Counted from the stretch's first letter, positions 30,824-42,424 are shown. The stretch is DNA of 64,000 nt from Diploptera punctata (GCA_030220185.1 JASPKZ010010215.1:55332-119331), one strand, 5' to 3'. Program-made: numbers and translations. Notes: generated from the sequence alone by a model not told the origin.

Positions 30824-31114
30824 TGATCCCACAACAGACCCGGAGGCCCTTGGGTGTAGTAGGAGGTTAGGGCTCCCACTTTTTCTAGACAATCGGCACT
30901 TTATGTCAGCCGGGTTGTCAGCCCTGCGTGACGGCCGCCGTTACCCCCAGAACAAGCGTCTGGTACTCATTTCGGTTAGAGGCTGAGTCGACCCCAGGGC
31001 CATAGTGCCGCCAGAGGGTTTGGGTCAGTTTAAAAATCCTGACCCCAACGGGACTTGAACCCTCGACCCTCCGGCTTGTAGCTCAGTGCCTTAACCACTA
31101 CGCTACGGTGTGCC
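30824..31114 (-). mobile_element. SINE-2 copy, second of a tandem pair
   Basis: About 95% identical to its neighbour by eye, joined as 'gtgcccctaaagtaaagtg'. Both share variants ('cagagggtttgggtcag') not seen in the other copies here, which suggests local duplication or a dimeric source. Confidence 0.85.
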
Positions 31115-31212
31115 ATTCTATGATTATTAATTAATTTTAGTTTTTTATAATGCGAAATTTTGTCTAATGTGGAAAAAAAAAAGATTGGTCCCATGCGGTT
31201 CCGCTTTGAGGA

Positions 31213-31374
31213 AGTTTCACATATATATATATATATATATATATTGTAGCATATAAGTATGATTAAAAAAGTTTTCTTGAGTTTTTCCGCGTCATGGACT
31301 GAAGGTCGGCCTCCGGCCACTAATTCCAACGTTTCGACATGAATCCACGATTCGGAAAAACGTAAGAAAACGTT

Positions 31375-31410
<36 letters not shown>
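31213..31410. repeat. Two (AT)n runs flanking a V repeat
   Basis: AT runs at about 31213-31244 and 31376-31410 bracket 'gttttcttgagtttttccgc', 'aggtcggcctccggccac' and 'ccaacgtttcgacatga'. The middle matches 62885-63000. Confidence 0.7.
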
Positions 31411-31412
<2 letters not shown>

Positions 31413-31499
31413 AACTATAAACACAAAAGCAGAAAGAGACATAAATATGAAACTGTTTGAAATTTCAAATGATATGCGGAACTATACATAAAACATTAA

Positions 31500-31612
31500 G
31501 GGTCGGTTTCACCAACAGAGGTAACTGTATTACGCCAGTTTAAGCTATGCTTTATACATGGGGAAAACTTGCGTAATACAGATATTAATACCTCTGTTGG
31601 TGAAACTGACCC
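31500..31612. mobile_element. Palindromic MITE
   Basis: Left terminus GGGTCGGTTTCACCAACAG and right terminus CTGTTGGTGAAACTGACCC are inverted repeats that continue inward ('aggta', 'gtaata'). Total about 112 bp. Superfamily not assigned. Confidence 0.75.
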
Positions 31613-32020
31613 GAAATAACAAAACAAGACGAGATACTAGACTGATGTTTTATAAAACATTGGCAGTTCCTGCATTACTTCATGGGAGTGAAACTTGGGT
31701 AATGACCAAAAAACTACAAAGTAGAATACAAAGCGTAGAAATTAACTTCCTTAGAAGAACAAATGTCTGCTCAAGATTGGATCTGATAAAGAATGAAGAT
31801 ATACGAATAGAGTTAAATATATACCCACTGAATGATAAAATCAAATAATGCAGAGATAAATGGTTAGACATATACAAAGAATGAATGTAACAAGATTACC
31901 AAAAGCAGCATTTAACTACAAGCCAAAAAGGTTCAAGGGATGTAGGAAGGTCAGTGAAAAGATGGACAGAACAACTGTGAGGCGTAACAGGCAATTTGCT
32001 TAGCCCATGAAGTGAAGAAG
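31613..32020 (+). mobile_element. LINE-C type 3' end
   Basis: FYKTLAVPALLHGSETWVMT, then RKNEDIRIELNIY-like tail, then a basic region and 'gaagaagaagaataat' tail. Broken by a stop near 31846. Confidence 0.7.
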
Positions 32021-32399
32021 AAGAATAATATATATAAAACAACCTCAGTAGCTTCATTCTTTCGAAATCCGTTAACATGAATTCGATATTATCTTACCAA
32101 CTGGCCTGATAGGTAGCATCATCTATCATTAAATTGGACTTGCAGAAGATTTAGCTCATTTTACACAGTTCCTGCGTGACGGACTTGTAAGTTGAAGTTA
32201 CTGGAATGAGACGGTGGACCGGTGGATGAAGTGTTCGTGGAAACAGACGTGTGAGTTACTGTACACGGCGCGGCGGTGGTTTGTAGGTCACTCTACAAGT
32301 TCTCCGGCAAGGCCTTGCACTTGTTCCGATATTCCGGCTTCTAGCTCCAGTTTCCATCTCACATCCGTCTCACACCGATACGCTTTTAATATATATGTT
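32021..32399. other. Unclassified, moderately GC-rich
   Basis: No protein family recognised in the ORF at 32214-32444. 'cagtagcttcattctttc' at 32048 recurs near 23998, hinting at an old dispersed repeat. Confidence 0.4.
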
Positions 32400-32900
32400 T
32401 TACTAGCTAATACCCGGTGTACGCTGCTACGCCTAAATAAATAAATTATTGAGGGTTAATTAATTATATGGTATACTCTGTGACGAAACAAACATGGCGG
32501 TTACTAGAGTCAATTTTTAATTTCAAATTTCAGGTAAACCCCCGCTTATAACGGTCGGATTTTGCTGATTTTTTGATAATACATATCTCGGTTTATTTTA
32601 ATAGGATATTCCGAGTTTTGTTGCGAAACACCGAAAATTGCGATCGCTAGAGCGATATTTAAATTTTCGTTTCAGATGAACTCCTACACCTAGTGATTTT
32701 AGAATATAATATATAACGGCTAAACACTCGCCGCATCTGAATACGTGTGTATATAAATTTTCACGAAGATAGGTTGAATGGTTTAGAAGTCTATGAAGGA
32801 CAGACAGACATACATTTGTTTATATATATATATTATATATATACAGACTAGCTAATTCACGGCGTGCGCTGCTACGCCTAAATAAATTAAACGTGTTTTT
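32400..32900 (+). repeat. Z repeat, longest copy, with terminal duplication
   Basis: Begins 'actagctaatacccggtgta' and repeats a near-identical 'gactagctaattcacggcgt' plus 'gctgctacgcctaaataa' at 32855-32890, after 'aaggacagacagacataca'. Related to 12913 and 22140. The layout looks like two abutting copies. Confidence 0.65.
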
Positions 32901-33254
32901 ATGTTTAGTTGAATAAGTAAAAATAAAAATATTTATAAATTTATAGGCTATAGTAATTATTTTAGATACCCCGTCTTGACTACCCGGCGTTCAACGGGAA
33001 TCTACTTATCCCGATCTTCTTGGCATAAATGAGCTGAAAAAAGAAAATTGGTTATTGTGAGTTAACCGTGAAAGATAAACATATGCTGCAGCGCACTTTT
33101 TTTTTTTAGAATTCTTGAGATATTCAATTCTATATACCGTACATTAATTTGGCCTCTTTGTTATGGTTTACGCAGCGTAACCTATTTAAGTGTCCAAAAA
33201 AGCGTCATTTTTAATGCACCGATGCTTTTTTTAGCTCCGGTCCTATAGTACGTA
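32901..33254. other. Unclassified AT-rich
   Basis: No gene or repeat family recognised. Confidence 0.35.
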
Positions 33255-34930
33255 CGGTAATATATTCCATTTATACCGATGGCTCTCGTATCTCTGGAAT
33301 GGAGACCATAACTATCTAGTTGGATGTGCTTTAGTGGTATATGATAATGAAGTTGAGATCTTTACCAAGGATACAAGCTTGCTTCCAAATGTACGATTTT
33401 TCAAGCATAGCATTTAGCTCTACTGTAAGCTGTGGAATGTGCTATAACTAGAGTCCGGATGTTAGGCACTTAAAAAATTCAAAATAGGTAGGCAAAAAGG
33501 CACTAAAAATCATAAAGAGGCTCTTAAAAAATATACAACATACATTTTTACAGCCTTACGTAAAGAATATATGCTATCGATAGCATACGAAGATATCAGA
33601 GATGATTTTGGAACTTGTTTTGCCTTTTTACAAAGAGCATACGTATGTTTTGCAGTGTGTACGTGCTGCGAAACATGACACTTCTTCGCGAAATTCACTG
33701 ACATTTTACACACTTTGCAAAACAATGTCACTTGAGAACATTTCCGCGCCAAATCTTTCATGAAATTTGTCAGTTTTCAACTGTTCTAAAGGTGTAAAAA
33801 AATCCATATACACTTGTCGCACCACTTTGCCTTTGAAACAATTGTCTGTGAACGAGGACTACAGACTGAATTCAGTGTTACCAACATCAAAAATAATATT
33901 GCCAGTCACTTAAAGGTTTCTATGCAATGATATGTGTCATGAACTTTGTCGATTTCAATTAATTTCATTGAAATAATAAGTTAATTTCGAGAAAAAATGG
34001 CAAATAGGCATTTATAGGCATTGTAAGCTGAAATAGGCATTTATAGGCAAAATTAACTTCATGGAAAACAACTCTAGGGCCGTCGATATGAACTTATACG
34101 AAGTCACTTTTACAATATCTAAATAACTGTAGGCATTTTCCCTAACATCCGGTCTCTAGTTATACAAGTAACCACCAAGTCCTCTTGTATCTATTGTGAC
34201 TCCTAGGAAGCACTTTCCGCTATCAATGAACAGATTCAACCGTCACCCGATTGCAACCTCCATAAGAACAAAATTAAACCAACATCTTGGACATATTTGC
34301 CTAGGCTGGATTAAAGGACATGCTGGAACTGCAGGAAATGAACGTGCAGATTTTCTTGCCAAATCAGCTGCTAATTCAAATATGGATTGCTTTTACTCCT
34401 TCTGTCCTCTATCATATTTAAAGAAGTATTAAAAAACTCTCTCTTACAAAATTGGAATGCTGAGTGGTTAAACAGTATTAATGGCAAGAACATTATTTTT
34501 CCCAACTGTTTTTGACCGAATAAAGTGCAAATACGTAAAACAAAATTTTGTATTAACACAATTTATGACTGGACACGGTAAATTTGGACATTATTTGAAC
34601 GATTTAAAATAGGTACAGATACCTGTATTTGCAAAAACTCCAGCCAGACTATCTCACATCTTTTATTTGAGTGTCCCGCATTTGATTCCAAAATACACGA
34701 ATTTATTAAAAAATTAGGCTATTGTCATAATAGATTTCAACTGCCTTTGTCAAATATTTTATGTAAGAAGTGTTGCTATAGAAAGCTGTGTGACTTTATG
34801 TATCATATTTTTAAGAGACTTTGAGTTAGTTTTTTTTTGTTTATTAATTTATTTATTTATTCATATTACATTATTATGTAACGCTAGAAATTAACCATAC
34901 TCTAAATTACTGTAAATAATTAATTGTATT
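33255..34930 (+). pseudogene. LINE-I ORF2 end: RNase H and C-terminal domain, split by a hAT
   Basis: Left of the hAT, frames give IYTDGSRI and GCALVVYDNEVEIF (first RNase H motifs). Right of it, GWIKGHAGTAGNERADFLAK (final motif), then LTQFMTGHGKFGHYL, CICKNSSQ...HLLFECPAF, the usual C-terminal cysteine domain. Stops and shifts occur throughout. RNase H would degrade the RNA of the cDNA hybrid; this copy is dead. Confidence 0.82.
33449..34158 (-). mobile_element. hAT-like element inserted in LINE-I
   Basis: Terminal inverted repeats TAGAGTCCGGATGTTAGG and CCTAACATCCGGTCTCTA (YARNG-type ends). The 8-nt flanks gctataac and gttataca are only partly alike. On minus, 33510-33761 encodes LFCKVCKMSVNFAKKCHVSQH...KH, a BED/CGGBP1-like zinc finger (CxxC...HxxxxH). 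The subterminal 'taggcatttataggca' repeats are typical of this group. The transposase core is missing. Confidence 0.72.
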
Positions 34931-34959
34931 GTAACTAAAACCCTAACATACCGGATGGT

Positions 34960-35340
34960 GAAATAGGGTTCGTATTATTGGAGATTCGATAAGTAATATA
35001 TTTATTTTAATGGAGTGGCGTTTGACAACTGTCATTAGCCTACAATGACTGGAGAAAACTAACAATAACAAGAAAGTTATAAATGGTTCATCTTTTCCCT
35101 GGCCTCCCAGTATCTGTCCACGAAATTGCTGATTGATAGGGTTGGGCAAGTTCGGATGTGATCAGCGACCATATCTACCATAGTGTTGCAGAGGATAAAC
35201 TGTTGCGTTGGTAGAAGACCGAGGCGATGAAAGTTTTTACCTAGGCAGTCGTGTCCTGTTGCAGTACGGAATGATGCAACAGCTACTCTTCTAGGCCAAT
35301 CTGGGAGTGTAGTTTGGATGGATACGTTCCAAGAATTGTA
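34960..35340 (-). pseudogene. LINE-I C-terminal fragment
   Basis: Minus translation: LPDWPRRVAVASFRTATGHD, CLGKNFHRLGL and VDRYWEAREKM, the ORF2 terminus of I-like LINEs. The second cysteine pair is lost. A LINE-A begins directly to the right. Confidence 0.65.
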
Positions 35341-35344
35341 CGGT

Positions 35345-35562
35345 CATATATTACTTACTTACTCACTGCCACTATCGAACCCTTAGGTTCACGGTCGCGC
35401 GGACATAAGCTCTCCATACATTCCTATCCCGAGCTAATGTTTTTCAATCATTCCCTGTATAATATACTTCCCTCAAATCATAGTCAATGTTATTCATTCT
35501 TGGTCTACCAACTGGGCGTTTTCCCTTTGGTTTTCCTACAAGAAATGTCTATGCACGTCTAT
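35345..35562 (-). mobile_element. LINE-A 3' end, short
   Basis: 'ttacttacttactcactgcc' (TAAG tail on minus) followed by LINE-A 3' sequence to 'gaaatgtctatgcacgtct'. Confidence 0.82.
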
Positions 35563-35637
35563 TATAATAATCATTATCATAATCGTCATGTTTAGTGTAA
35601 ATTGTGCGTTTCGTCTTAATGTTGTGTTGTATCGCAG

Positions 35638-35701
35638 GAGGCCCTGACATTGAGCTGATCACTCATTCGGGGAGGCCATCCATGTTTGTGTGGTCAAAAA
35701 A
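35638..35701 (+). CDS. Orphan exon candidate
   Basis: 64 nt between a plausible acceptor (GTGTTGTATCGCAG) and donor (AAA|GTATGTATG). One frame is open and protein-like: GPDIELITHSGRPSMFVWSKK. It needs an incoming phase that supplies one base, so it cannot directly follow the exon at 19011-19040. Codon use and GC content differ from the surrounding AT-rich repeats. I do not recognise the protein family. A decayed transposon frame is the main alternative. Confidence 0.3.
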
Positions 35702-35804
35702 GTATGTATGTGATTTTTTATTAGGAATATTCTATGAGACAGTGTTTCTCCTTCAACCAAAAGAGATTTGTCGCCAGAGGTTCCTGTCTTAAGCATCTTC
35801 TTCC

Positions 35805-37546
35805 CGCAAATCTGTTAGCTTCCATACTTCTCCTCACTCCATATATCCAACGTCCTCTAGGTCTGCCTCTTCCATTTCTTCCATTAGCTTTCTAATCCAG
35901 GATCTGCTTTGATATTCTGTCTTCTTCCATTCTTATGAGGTGTCCACACCATTTTAAACGTTTTTCTTCTATCTTTTCTAATATCTCTTAGCTTCCATAT
36001 ACTTCTCACTCCATATATCCAACATCCTCTAGGTTTGCCTCTTCCATTTCTTCCATTAGCTTTCTAATAAAGGACCTGCTTTGATATCCTGTCTTATTCT
36101 TTTCTTATGAGGTGTCCATACCATTTCAAACGTTTTTCTTCTATCTTTTCTAATATCTCTTAGCTTCCATACTTCTCCTCACTCCATATATCCAACATCC
36201 TCTAGGTTTGCCTCTTCCATTTCTTCCATTTGCTTTCTAATAAAGGATCTGCTTTGATATTCTATCTTCTTCCATTCTTATGAGGTGTCCATACCATTTC
36301 AAACGTTTTTCTCCTATCTTTTCTAATATCTCTTAGCTTCCATACTTCTCCTCACTCCATATATCCAACATCCTCTAGGTCTGCCTCTTCCATTTCTTCC
36401 ACTAGCTTTCTAATCCAGGATCTGCTTTGATATTCTGTCTTCTTCCATTCTTATGAGGTGTCCACACCATTTTAAACGTTTTTCTTCTATCTTTTCTAAT
36501 ATCTCTTAGCTTCCATATACTTCTCACTCCATGTATCCAACATCCTCTAGGTTTGCCTCTTCCATTTCTTCCATTAGCTTTCTAATAAAGGACCTGCTTT
36601 GATATTCTGTCTTATTCTTTTCTTATGAGGTGTCCATACCATTTTAAACGTTTTTCTTCTATCTTTTCTAATATCTCTTAGCTTCCATACTTCTCCTCAC
36701 TCCATATATCCAACATCCTCTAGGTTTGCCTCTTCCATTTCTTCCATTAGCTTTCTAATCCAGTATCTGCTTTGATATTCTGTCTTCTTCCATTCTTATG
36801 AGGTGTCCATACCATTTTAAACGTTTTTCTTCTATCTTTTCTAATATCTCTTAGCTTCCATACTTCTCCTCACTCCATATATCCAACATCCTCTAGGTTT
36901 GCCTCTTCCATTTCTTCCATTAGCTTTCTAATAAAGGACCTGCTTTGATATTCTGTCTTATTCTTTTCTTATGAGGTGTCCATACCATTTTAAACGTTTT
37001 TCTTCTATCTTTTCTAATATCTCTTAGCTTCCATACTTCTCCTCACTCCATATATCCAACATCCTCTAGGTTTGCCTCTTCCATTTCTTCCATTAGCTTT
37101 CTAATAAAGGATCTGCTTTGATATTCTATCTTCTTCCATTCTTATGAGGTGTCCATACCATTTCAAACGTTTTTCTCCTATCTTTTCTAATATCTCTTAG
37201 CTTCCATACTTCTCCTCACTCCATATATCCAACATCCTCTAGGTTTGCTTCTTCCATTTCTTCCATTAGCTTTCTAATAAAGGATCTGCTTTGATATTCT
37301 ATCTTCTTCCATTCTTATGAGGTGTCCATACCATTTCAAACGTTTTTCTCCTATCTTTTCTAATATCTCTTAGCTTCCATACTTCTCCTCACTCCATATA
37401 TCCAACATCCTCTAGGTCTGCCTCTTCCATTTCTTCCATTAGCTTTCTAATCAAGGATCTGCTTTGATATTCTATCTTCTTCCATTCTTATGAGGTGTCC
37501 ATACTATTTGAAACGTTTTTCTTCTATCTTTTCTAATAAATTTTTT
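35805..37546. repeat. 172/173-bp tandem array, ten units, from a LINE 3' end
   Basis: Units start ('cttccatacttctcctcact') at 35819, 35992, 36164, 36337, 36510, 36682, 36855, 37028, 37201 and 37374. On minus each unit reads like a LINE tail: KWCGHLIRMEEDRIS then NGRGRPRG-RWIYGV. The sequence right of the array (37547-37730) continues the same LINE upstream (LLYGSDIWTVSRKQ, LRRSARISRRDQ). Unit variants alternate ('aatccaggatctgc', 'aataaaggacctgc', 'aataaaggatctgc'), a higher-order pattern. Confidence 0.93.
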
Positions 37547-38180
37547 CAACTTGCATAGTTTCCCTTATTGTGCTGTTTCTGACTTGATCCCTTCTTGAAA
37601 TTCTTGCCGATCGCCTCAAAAATTTCATTTCTACTGCTAACATCTTGTTGTCTTGTTTCCTACTTACTGTCCAGATATCAGACCCATATAATAAAATGCT
37701 TTGTAACGGAATTGGGAATATGTGTGTGATCATCATAATCTTAAGGCACGACAACTTCAAAAGTGAAAGTTTTGGCCTTCTCAACAATCCTCCTCCATGC
37801 CAATCTGTCTCTTGCCGTATTCAGATTAGTCACTTTCATTTTCCTTAGATCGTTCATTGTGTCATCCTCCCATCTGATCGTCGGTCTTCCAACAGCTCTG
37901 CCTCCTATAGGTTTTTTTGACCAGTCTCCGATCATCCATTCTTATCAAATGTCCAAGCCAACCAATTCTGAGAGAATATATGGTTTACTATGTTCTGATT
38001 TTTTATTAATTTGTTTAGTTCGTTATTTGTTTTGATTATCCAGCAGTTATCAGTTCCTCTATTTGGTCCAAATATTCTTCTTAAAATTTTCTTTAAAAAA
38101 TTAGTAATTTCTGTTTTATTGTTTCTTTTAGGACCCAAGTTTCACAAACATATGTAACTACTGGTCTAATGAGTGTTTAT
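37547..38180 (-). mobile_element. LINE-G segment and LINE-H 3' end
   Basis: 37547-37730 is the single-copy part of the LINE feeding the tandem array. From about 37735 to 38180 a second LINE (minus) shows IGWLGHLIRMDDRR, VGRPTIRWEDDTMND and VTNLNTARDRLAWRRIVEKA. Frames are broken. Confidence 0.7.
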
Positions 38181-38269
38181 AACCTTATTTTTGCAATTTT
38201 TATATTAATTTACTTTTAAAGAAGGTTCTATTTACAAACTAAGCTTTATTCCCATTTATCAATCTTTCT

Positions 38270-39288
38270 TTAAGGGGTGATGGGTGAAATTTCTATTTTC
38301 TACATTTTTAAGCTACATATTTGATTTTTGTACACACATTCATGCCATAATAGGTAATATTATATTAAAGTTTCATCCCTGTAGGCTTAAAGGGTTTTGC
38401 GTTTTGAAGAAAATTCATTTAAAAAATTGCATATTAAAATTTTTAATAAGTCCCATAATTATTTAGTAAATGTTTGCATTTTTTTGTACACGACCACTGA
38501 CTTATTTAGAACAACACTATGCATTACATGTTCTATATCATTATAATAAAGGAAGAAAAAAATATATAGGCCTACATCCCCTGCATATGATTTTTTTAAA
38601 ATTACTACACATATTTTATTCCTTATTTAAAAAACTATGAAAGTTGTTTCAAAATCCTGCATAGAATTATTAGCTCTAGTGTGTGGGACATGCAGTTACA
38701 ATGTCGTGCTTCTATAATTAAAGTGTCCACCGCTGTGGTCTCGGGGTAGCGTGCTGCCTTGTCACGCAGAGGGCCCGGGTTCGATCCTCGGTCGGGGCAG
38801 GTTTTTATCGGGGTTTTTCCTCACCTATAAGACAAATGTCAGGAAAACTTTAAGGCCCAAACGGTCACCGAAATCATATGGCCATCATCATCATTATCAT
38901 CCTTATCATCATCATCATCCTTCACCGGTGTGGAAAGCAACGGGAAGTTACCACACCTACAATTCCCTAGTAAAGCTGCAAGCATAGCATGAAAATGCAA
39001 TGATTGCAGTGAAGGACCTGCCTTCGGGCAGAATTACTATGGATGGATCATTAAAGTTGTCAATGCTATTTTGATTTGAATGTATTGAAATGCAATGAAA
39101 ATAAAAGTTTTGGAAAAGACAATTTGAAGAATGTAGCATACATTCCCTCCTACAGTCATTAGGGAGACTTACAAGCGCCATAGGACACTGAAACTTCGCC
39201 AACTTATACTTTGAGGTACGTAGTATATATCTAATACAAAAAAAAAAAGCTAAATTTGACCGAAAATTTTACCCATCACCCCCTTTAA
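38270..39288. mobile_element. TTAA-flanked inverted-repeat element
   Basis: TTAA (38270-38273) then GGGGTGATGGGTGAAA; at the right TTTTACCCATCACCCCCT then TTAA (39285-39288). The TTAA target fits piggyBac-like transposons. No transposase; the interior is AT-rich plus a SINE-1a (38725-39049). Confidence 0.6.
38725..39049 (+). mobile_element. SINE-1a copy with 8-bp target duplication
   Basis: Complete copy; ATTAAAGT at 38717-38724 and 39050-39057. Confidence 0.88.
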
Positions 39289-39689
39289 TAATTTCCCCTT
39301 CTAATGTATTATGTATCTGTGTGATGCATAGTTTAAAACCCCTCTCCGGACAGGTTGTGTCACTGTAAGGCCCGGGTGGAGTGTGGCGCGTAAAAGAACG
39401 TATAAGGTGAGAGGTTAAACTAAGTTAATGAAATGAAATTAATTTATTTGTTCGGGTGTGCCCATGTGACTAGAGAGGGAGAAAGAACTCGCAATTTTGG
39501 GTGCAAACTTAGTGTTCTACATGCAGAAGGTATAACTGAGTTATTGTTGACGTCAGATAGTTTCACGGTCATGACTAACATTTCAACACTATTACCTGAC
39601 GGGAGTGACTCGACATTTCCATGTTTGTTTGCAAATCAGCAAATGTGTCCATCCATCAGCCAACTTTGCTTCCAATTTTTTTAAAATTA
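39289..39689. other. Unclassified
   Basis: The ORF at 39433-39684 has no recognisable domain; no repeat family assigned. Confidence 0.35.
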
Positions 39690-40105
39690 TAATTAGAGCT
39701 ACGATTTTTCATCATCTTCCGGTATCATGGCAGCTGCCGCCGTCTTCCGGAAACTAAACGCCATTCCTCTCTGTCCATCCATTGAACTTCCTCCAATCCT
39801 CTGTGATATCATAGCTGCTTGTACACCTTCTATCCAAGTTTTCTTTCGGTCTCCCTCTTTTCTTCATTTCTATTGGAATCCATTACATAGCAATGTTAGA
39901 CAATCTTTGCTCTGACATTCTTTTGACATGGCTGTACAACTGTAATCTTTTCTATATTGTCTATGATGTCTGCCTCCTCTTGTACACCCATAATTTCACT
40001 TATTTTATTTTTTTATTCTATCCATTCTAGATTTTCCAGCTGATCTTCTTAATACATCCATTTCTGTACTTAAAATTCTTTTCATTTCCCTGGTAGGAAT
40101 TTGCC
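39690..40105 (-). mobile_element. LINE 3' fragment
   Basis: Minus translation has STEMDVLRRSAGKSRMDRI and WMDREE-RLVSGRRRQL, a LINE C-terminal tail of the type with ERQLQWYGH. Broken frames. Confidence 0.6.
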
Positions 40106-40330
40106 AGACTCAGCACCATGTTATTTTTATGACCTAAAAACAACAAAAATATGCAAAAACAAAAATTTGCGCGATAGTTAATTTTGTCGTACTTAGCAAT
40201 GGTGACCATGATTGATAGTTCAACTTCCTACATTTCGGGGTTACCAATCTAAATAACTATACTGTAATAAAACACTATATTGTAATATTACATATTACAA
40301 AACGCGTGTAGGAAGTAAAACCACAGCCCT

Positions 40331-40333
<3 letters not shown>

Positions 40334-40378
<45 letters not shown>
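40334..40378. repeat. (AT)n microsatellite
   Basis: Alternating AT run of about 45 bp. Confidence 0.95.
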
Positions 40379-40471
40379 TACATACAATGTATATACAATA
40401 AATATCCAAAAGGTAGTGTTAATATACATTATACGAAACAAATCACTGTATTTTTAAATGAACTGAACTTT

Positions 40472-40998
40472 ATTTAAAAACAATATAAAACAATAAATAC
40501 CTACTTCCGCCATTTTGTCATTAATTGATCTCACAGCCTCCTGTAGTTCAACTAATAAACATGGCCCACACTGTTAACGTCAGTCAATTGTTTACAACGA
40601 ACGTGAATATTTCCAACACAATATGTTATTATTTTACTATTATTTATTATTTTGAAAACACCATCGCGGAAAAAAAAATAATGTACAACGCACGTTTGTG
40701 AAATGTTTTACAAAATCTTGGAAATTAAAAACCGAGCGATATTTAAAACAATATAAAGCAATAAATACCTACTTCCGCCATTTTGTCATTAATTGATCTC
40801 ACAGACTCCTGTAGTTCAACTAATAAACATTGCCCACACTGTTAACGTCAGTCAATTGTTTACAATGAACGCAAATATTTCCAACAAATATGTTATTATT
40901 TTACTATTATTTATTATTTTGAAAACACCATCGCGCAAAAAATAATGTACAACGCACGTTTGTGAAGTGTTTTACAGAATCTTGGAAATTAAAAACCT
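40472..40998. repeat. 268-bp tandem duplication
   Basis: 'ctacttccgccattttgtca' begins at 40501 and again at 40769. The units share 'cactgttaacgtcagtcaat' and 'tgtacaacgcacgtttgtga' with few differences. No ORF. Confidence 0.9.
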
Positions 40999-41096
40999 CG
41001 TATCGCATGGTTTTTAACGTTTTCCTCGCTTCTGTAAAAACCATTTCCCAACCTCGCGTCATAATATACTAATCCGCAGTTAAGACAATGATTGTA

Positions 41097-41270
41097 AAGG
41101 TCAAAAGGTGTTCGGGATTCTTGGGGCCTTGAAGTTTCTCTCATTTGTATTACAGGTGAGAAAAAAAACCCCAAGTTTCAAACCCAGGAAATTTGTCCCA
41201 ACCAAAGATCGAATATGGGCCTGTGCTTTAGATATAACGACGTTATCTGGAGGCCACAGTGGTTGTAATA
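41097..41270 (-). mobile_element. Old SINE-1 head and body
   Basis: On minus 'attcgatctttggttgggac', 'aatttcctgggtt' and 'ctcacctgtaatacaaatg' are recognisable; strongly diverged, 3' module absent. Confidence 0.6.
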
Positions 41271-41549
41271 TATTGCATGTGTAAAACCTGAAAATATTAC
41301 AAAACGACACATAGCCACAATTGCAACTGATAGCGGGTATCGTAAAGATAACCTGGCCTTGATGGTATTGAGTTGGCAAGACTGGGTGAAAGCGAAGCGA
41401 GAAAGTTGCCAGGATCTGGGAAAAAACAATATGCAATTAATTACCTGCTTCATTTCGTGAGAAATTTTATCTTCATGATGACTACCCTAAATAAAAAAAG
41501 TAGTAATTGAAGAAGTATTTTTAGTAAGATCTTCATTATGCCCCAACAT

Positions 41550-42390
41550 TGTGGCGACTTTTTGAAGAAGTAATTCTTTTCCCACGTTGTGGTGACATCT
41601 TGAAGCAGCTAACTCTCTTCATACCCGACGATGTACTAACGTTATGAAGGATTAGTGTCCCAAAAAGAATTACTGGTTCAGGTTGGGTTTGATTTTCGGT
41701 AGAGCTGGATTCTCTTCTCAAGGTCGGAAGTTAGTACACGGGATAGGAAAAACACTTTAAAAATCACTAATAACTGATTATTGTAGAAATAGTTGTAAAT
41801 TTATTTACTATTTAATTTCCCGCAGATCAAGTAAATGTAGGTGGTATTATTCTTCACCGTCAATTAAAATTAAATTATTTTCTTTTCTTGAATCAACTAT
41901 TCTTCTTGTATTAAATATCACATTTTATCAGGAGAGCTGTTATTGATTCTATCCTTGATGAAAGTTATATGCTGAATGACTAGTGTAATTCTGTTATAAT
42001 TTTAAAGAACATTATTACATCACATGATGTTATATTTTAAATTCTATTGGTTAATATAATGTTTAAATTTGATTGTTAATTCAAGAAGTTAATTGTTTTA
42101 ACATCCAATCAGAGTTTAGTATACTTTCATTTAAAAATATTAAGTTAAGCAGGTGTTCTTATTACAGTTATAACAGAAAGCTTTATATTTCAACAACAAT
42201 GACTTAAAACACAATTTTAAAAGCATTATTTAGAAAGACTGTTATATAATACAATTTCTTTAATTGTTACTGAGACATTTTTATTCAACAATAAACAACA
42301 ATTAATTATTTATATGTTTTTTTTATTTAAGTTATATTTAAATATTAAAAGAATTTTAAAGTATAAATTATTAACTTTAACTTCTATATT
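41550..42390. repeat. Left arm of long inverted repeat
   Basis: Reverse-complement match to 48575-49400 at roughly 90% by eye: 'cttcaccgtcaattaaaatt', 'attaaatatcacattttatc', 'gagctggattctcttctc', 'caggtgttcttattacag'. AT-rich, noncoding. A third, diverged copy is at 46240-47080. Confidence 0.88.
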
Positions 42391-42424
42391 TATTATGATA
42401 TTAAAATCCTGCTATATAATGAAG

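Noticed and set aside
35819..37546. CRISPR or protein-repeat gene
   Set aside because: 173-bp units have no spacers and are not a multiple of three; they derive from a LINE tail.
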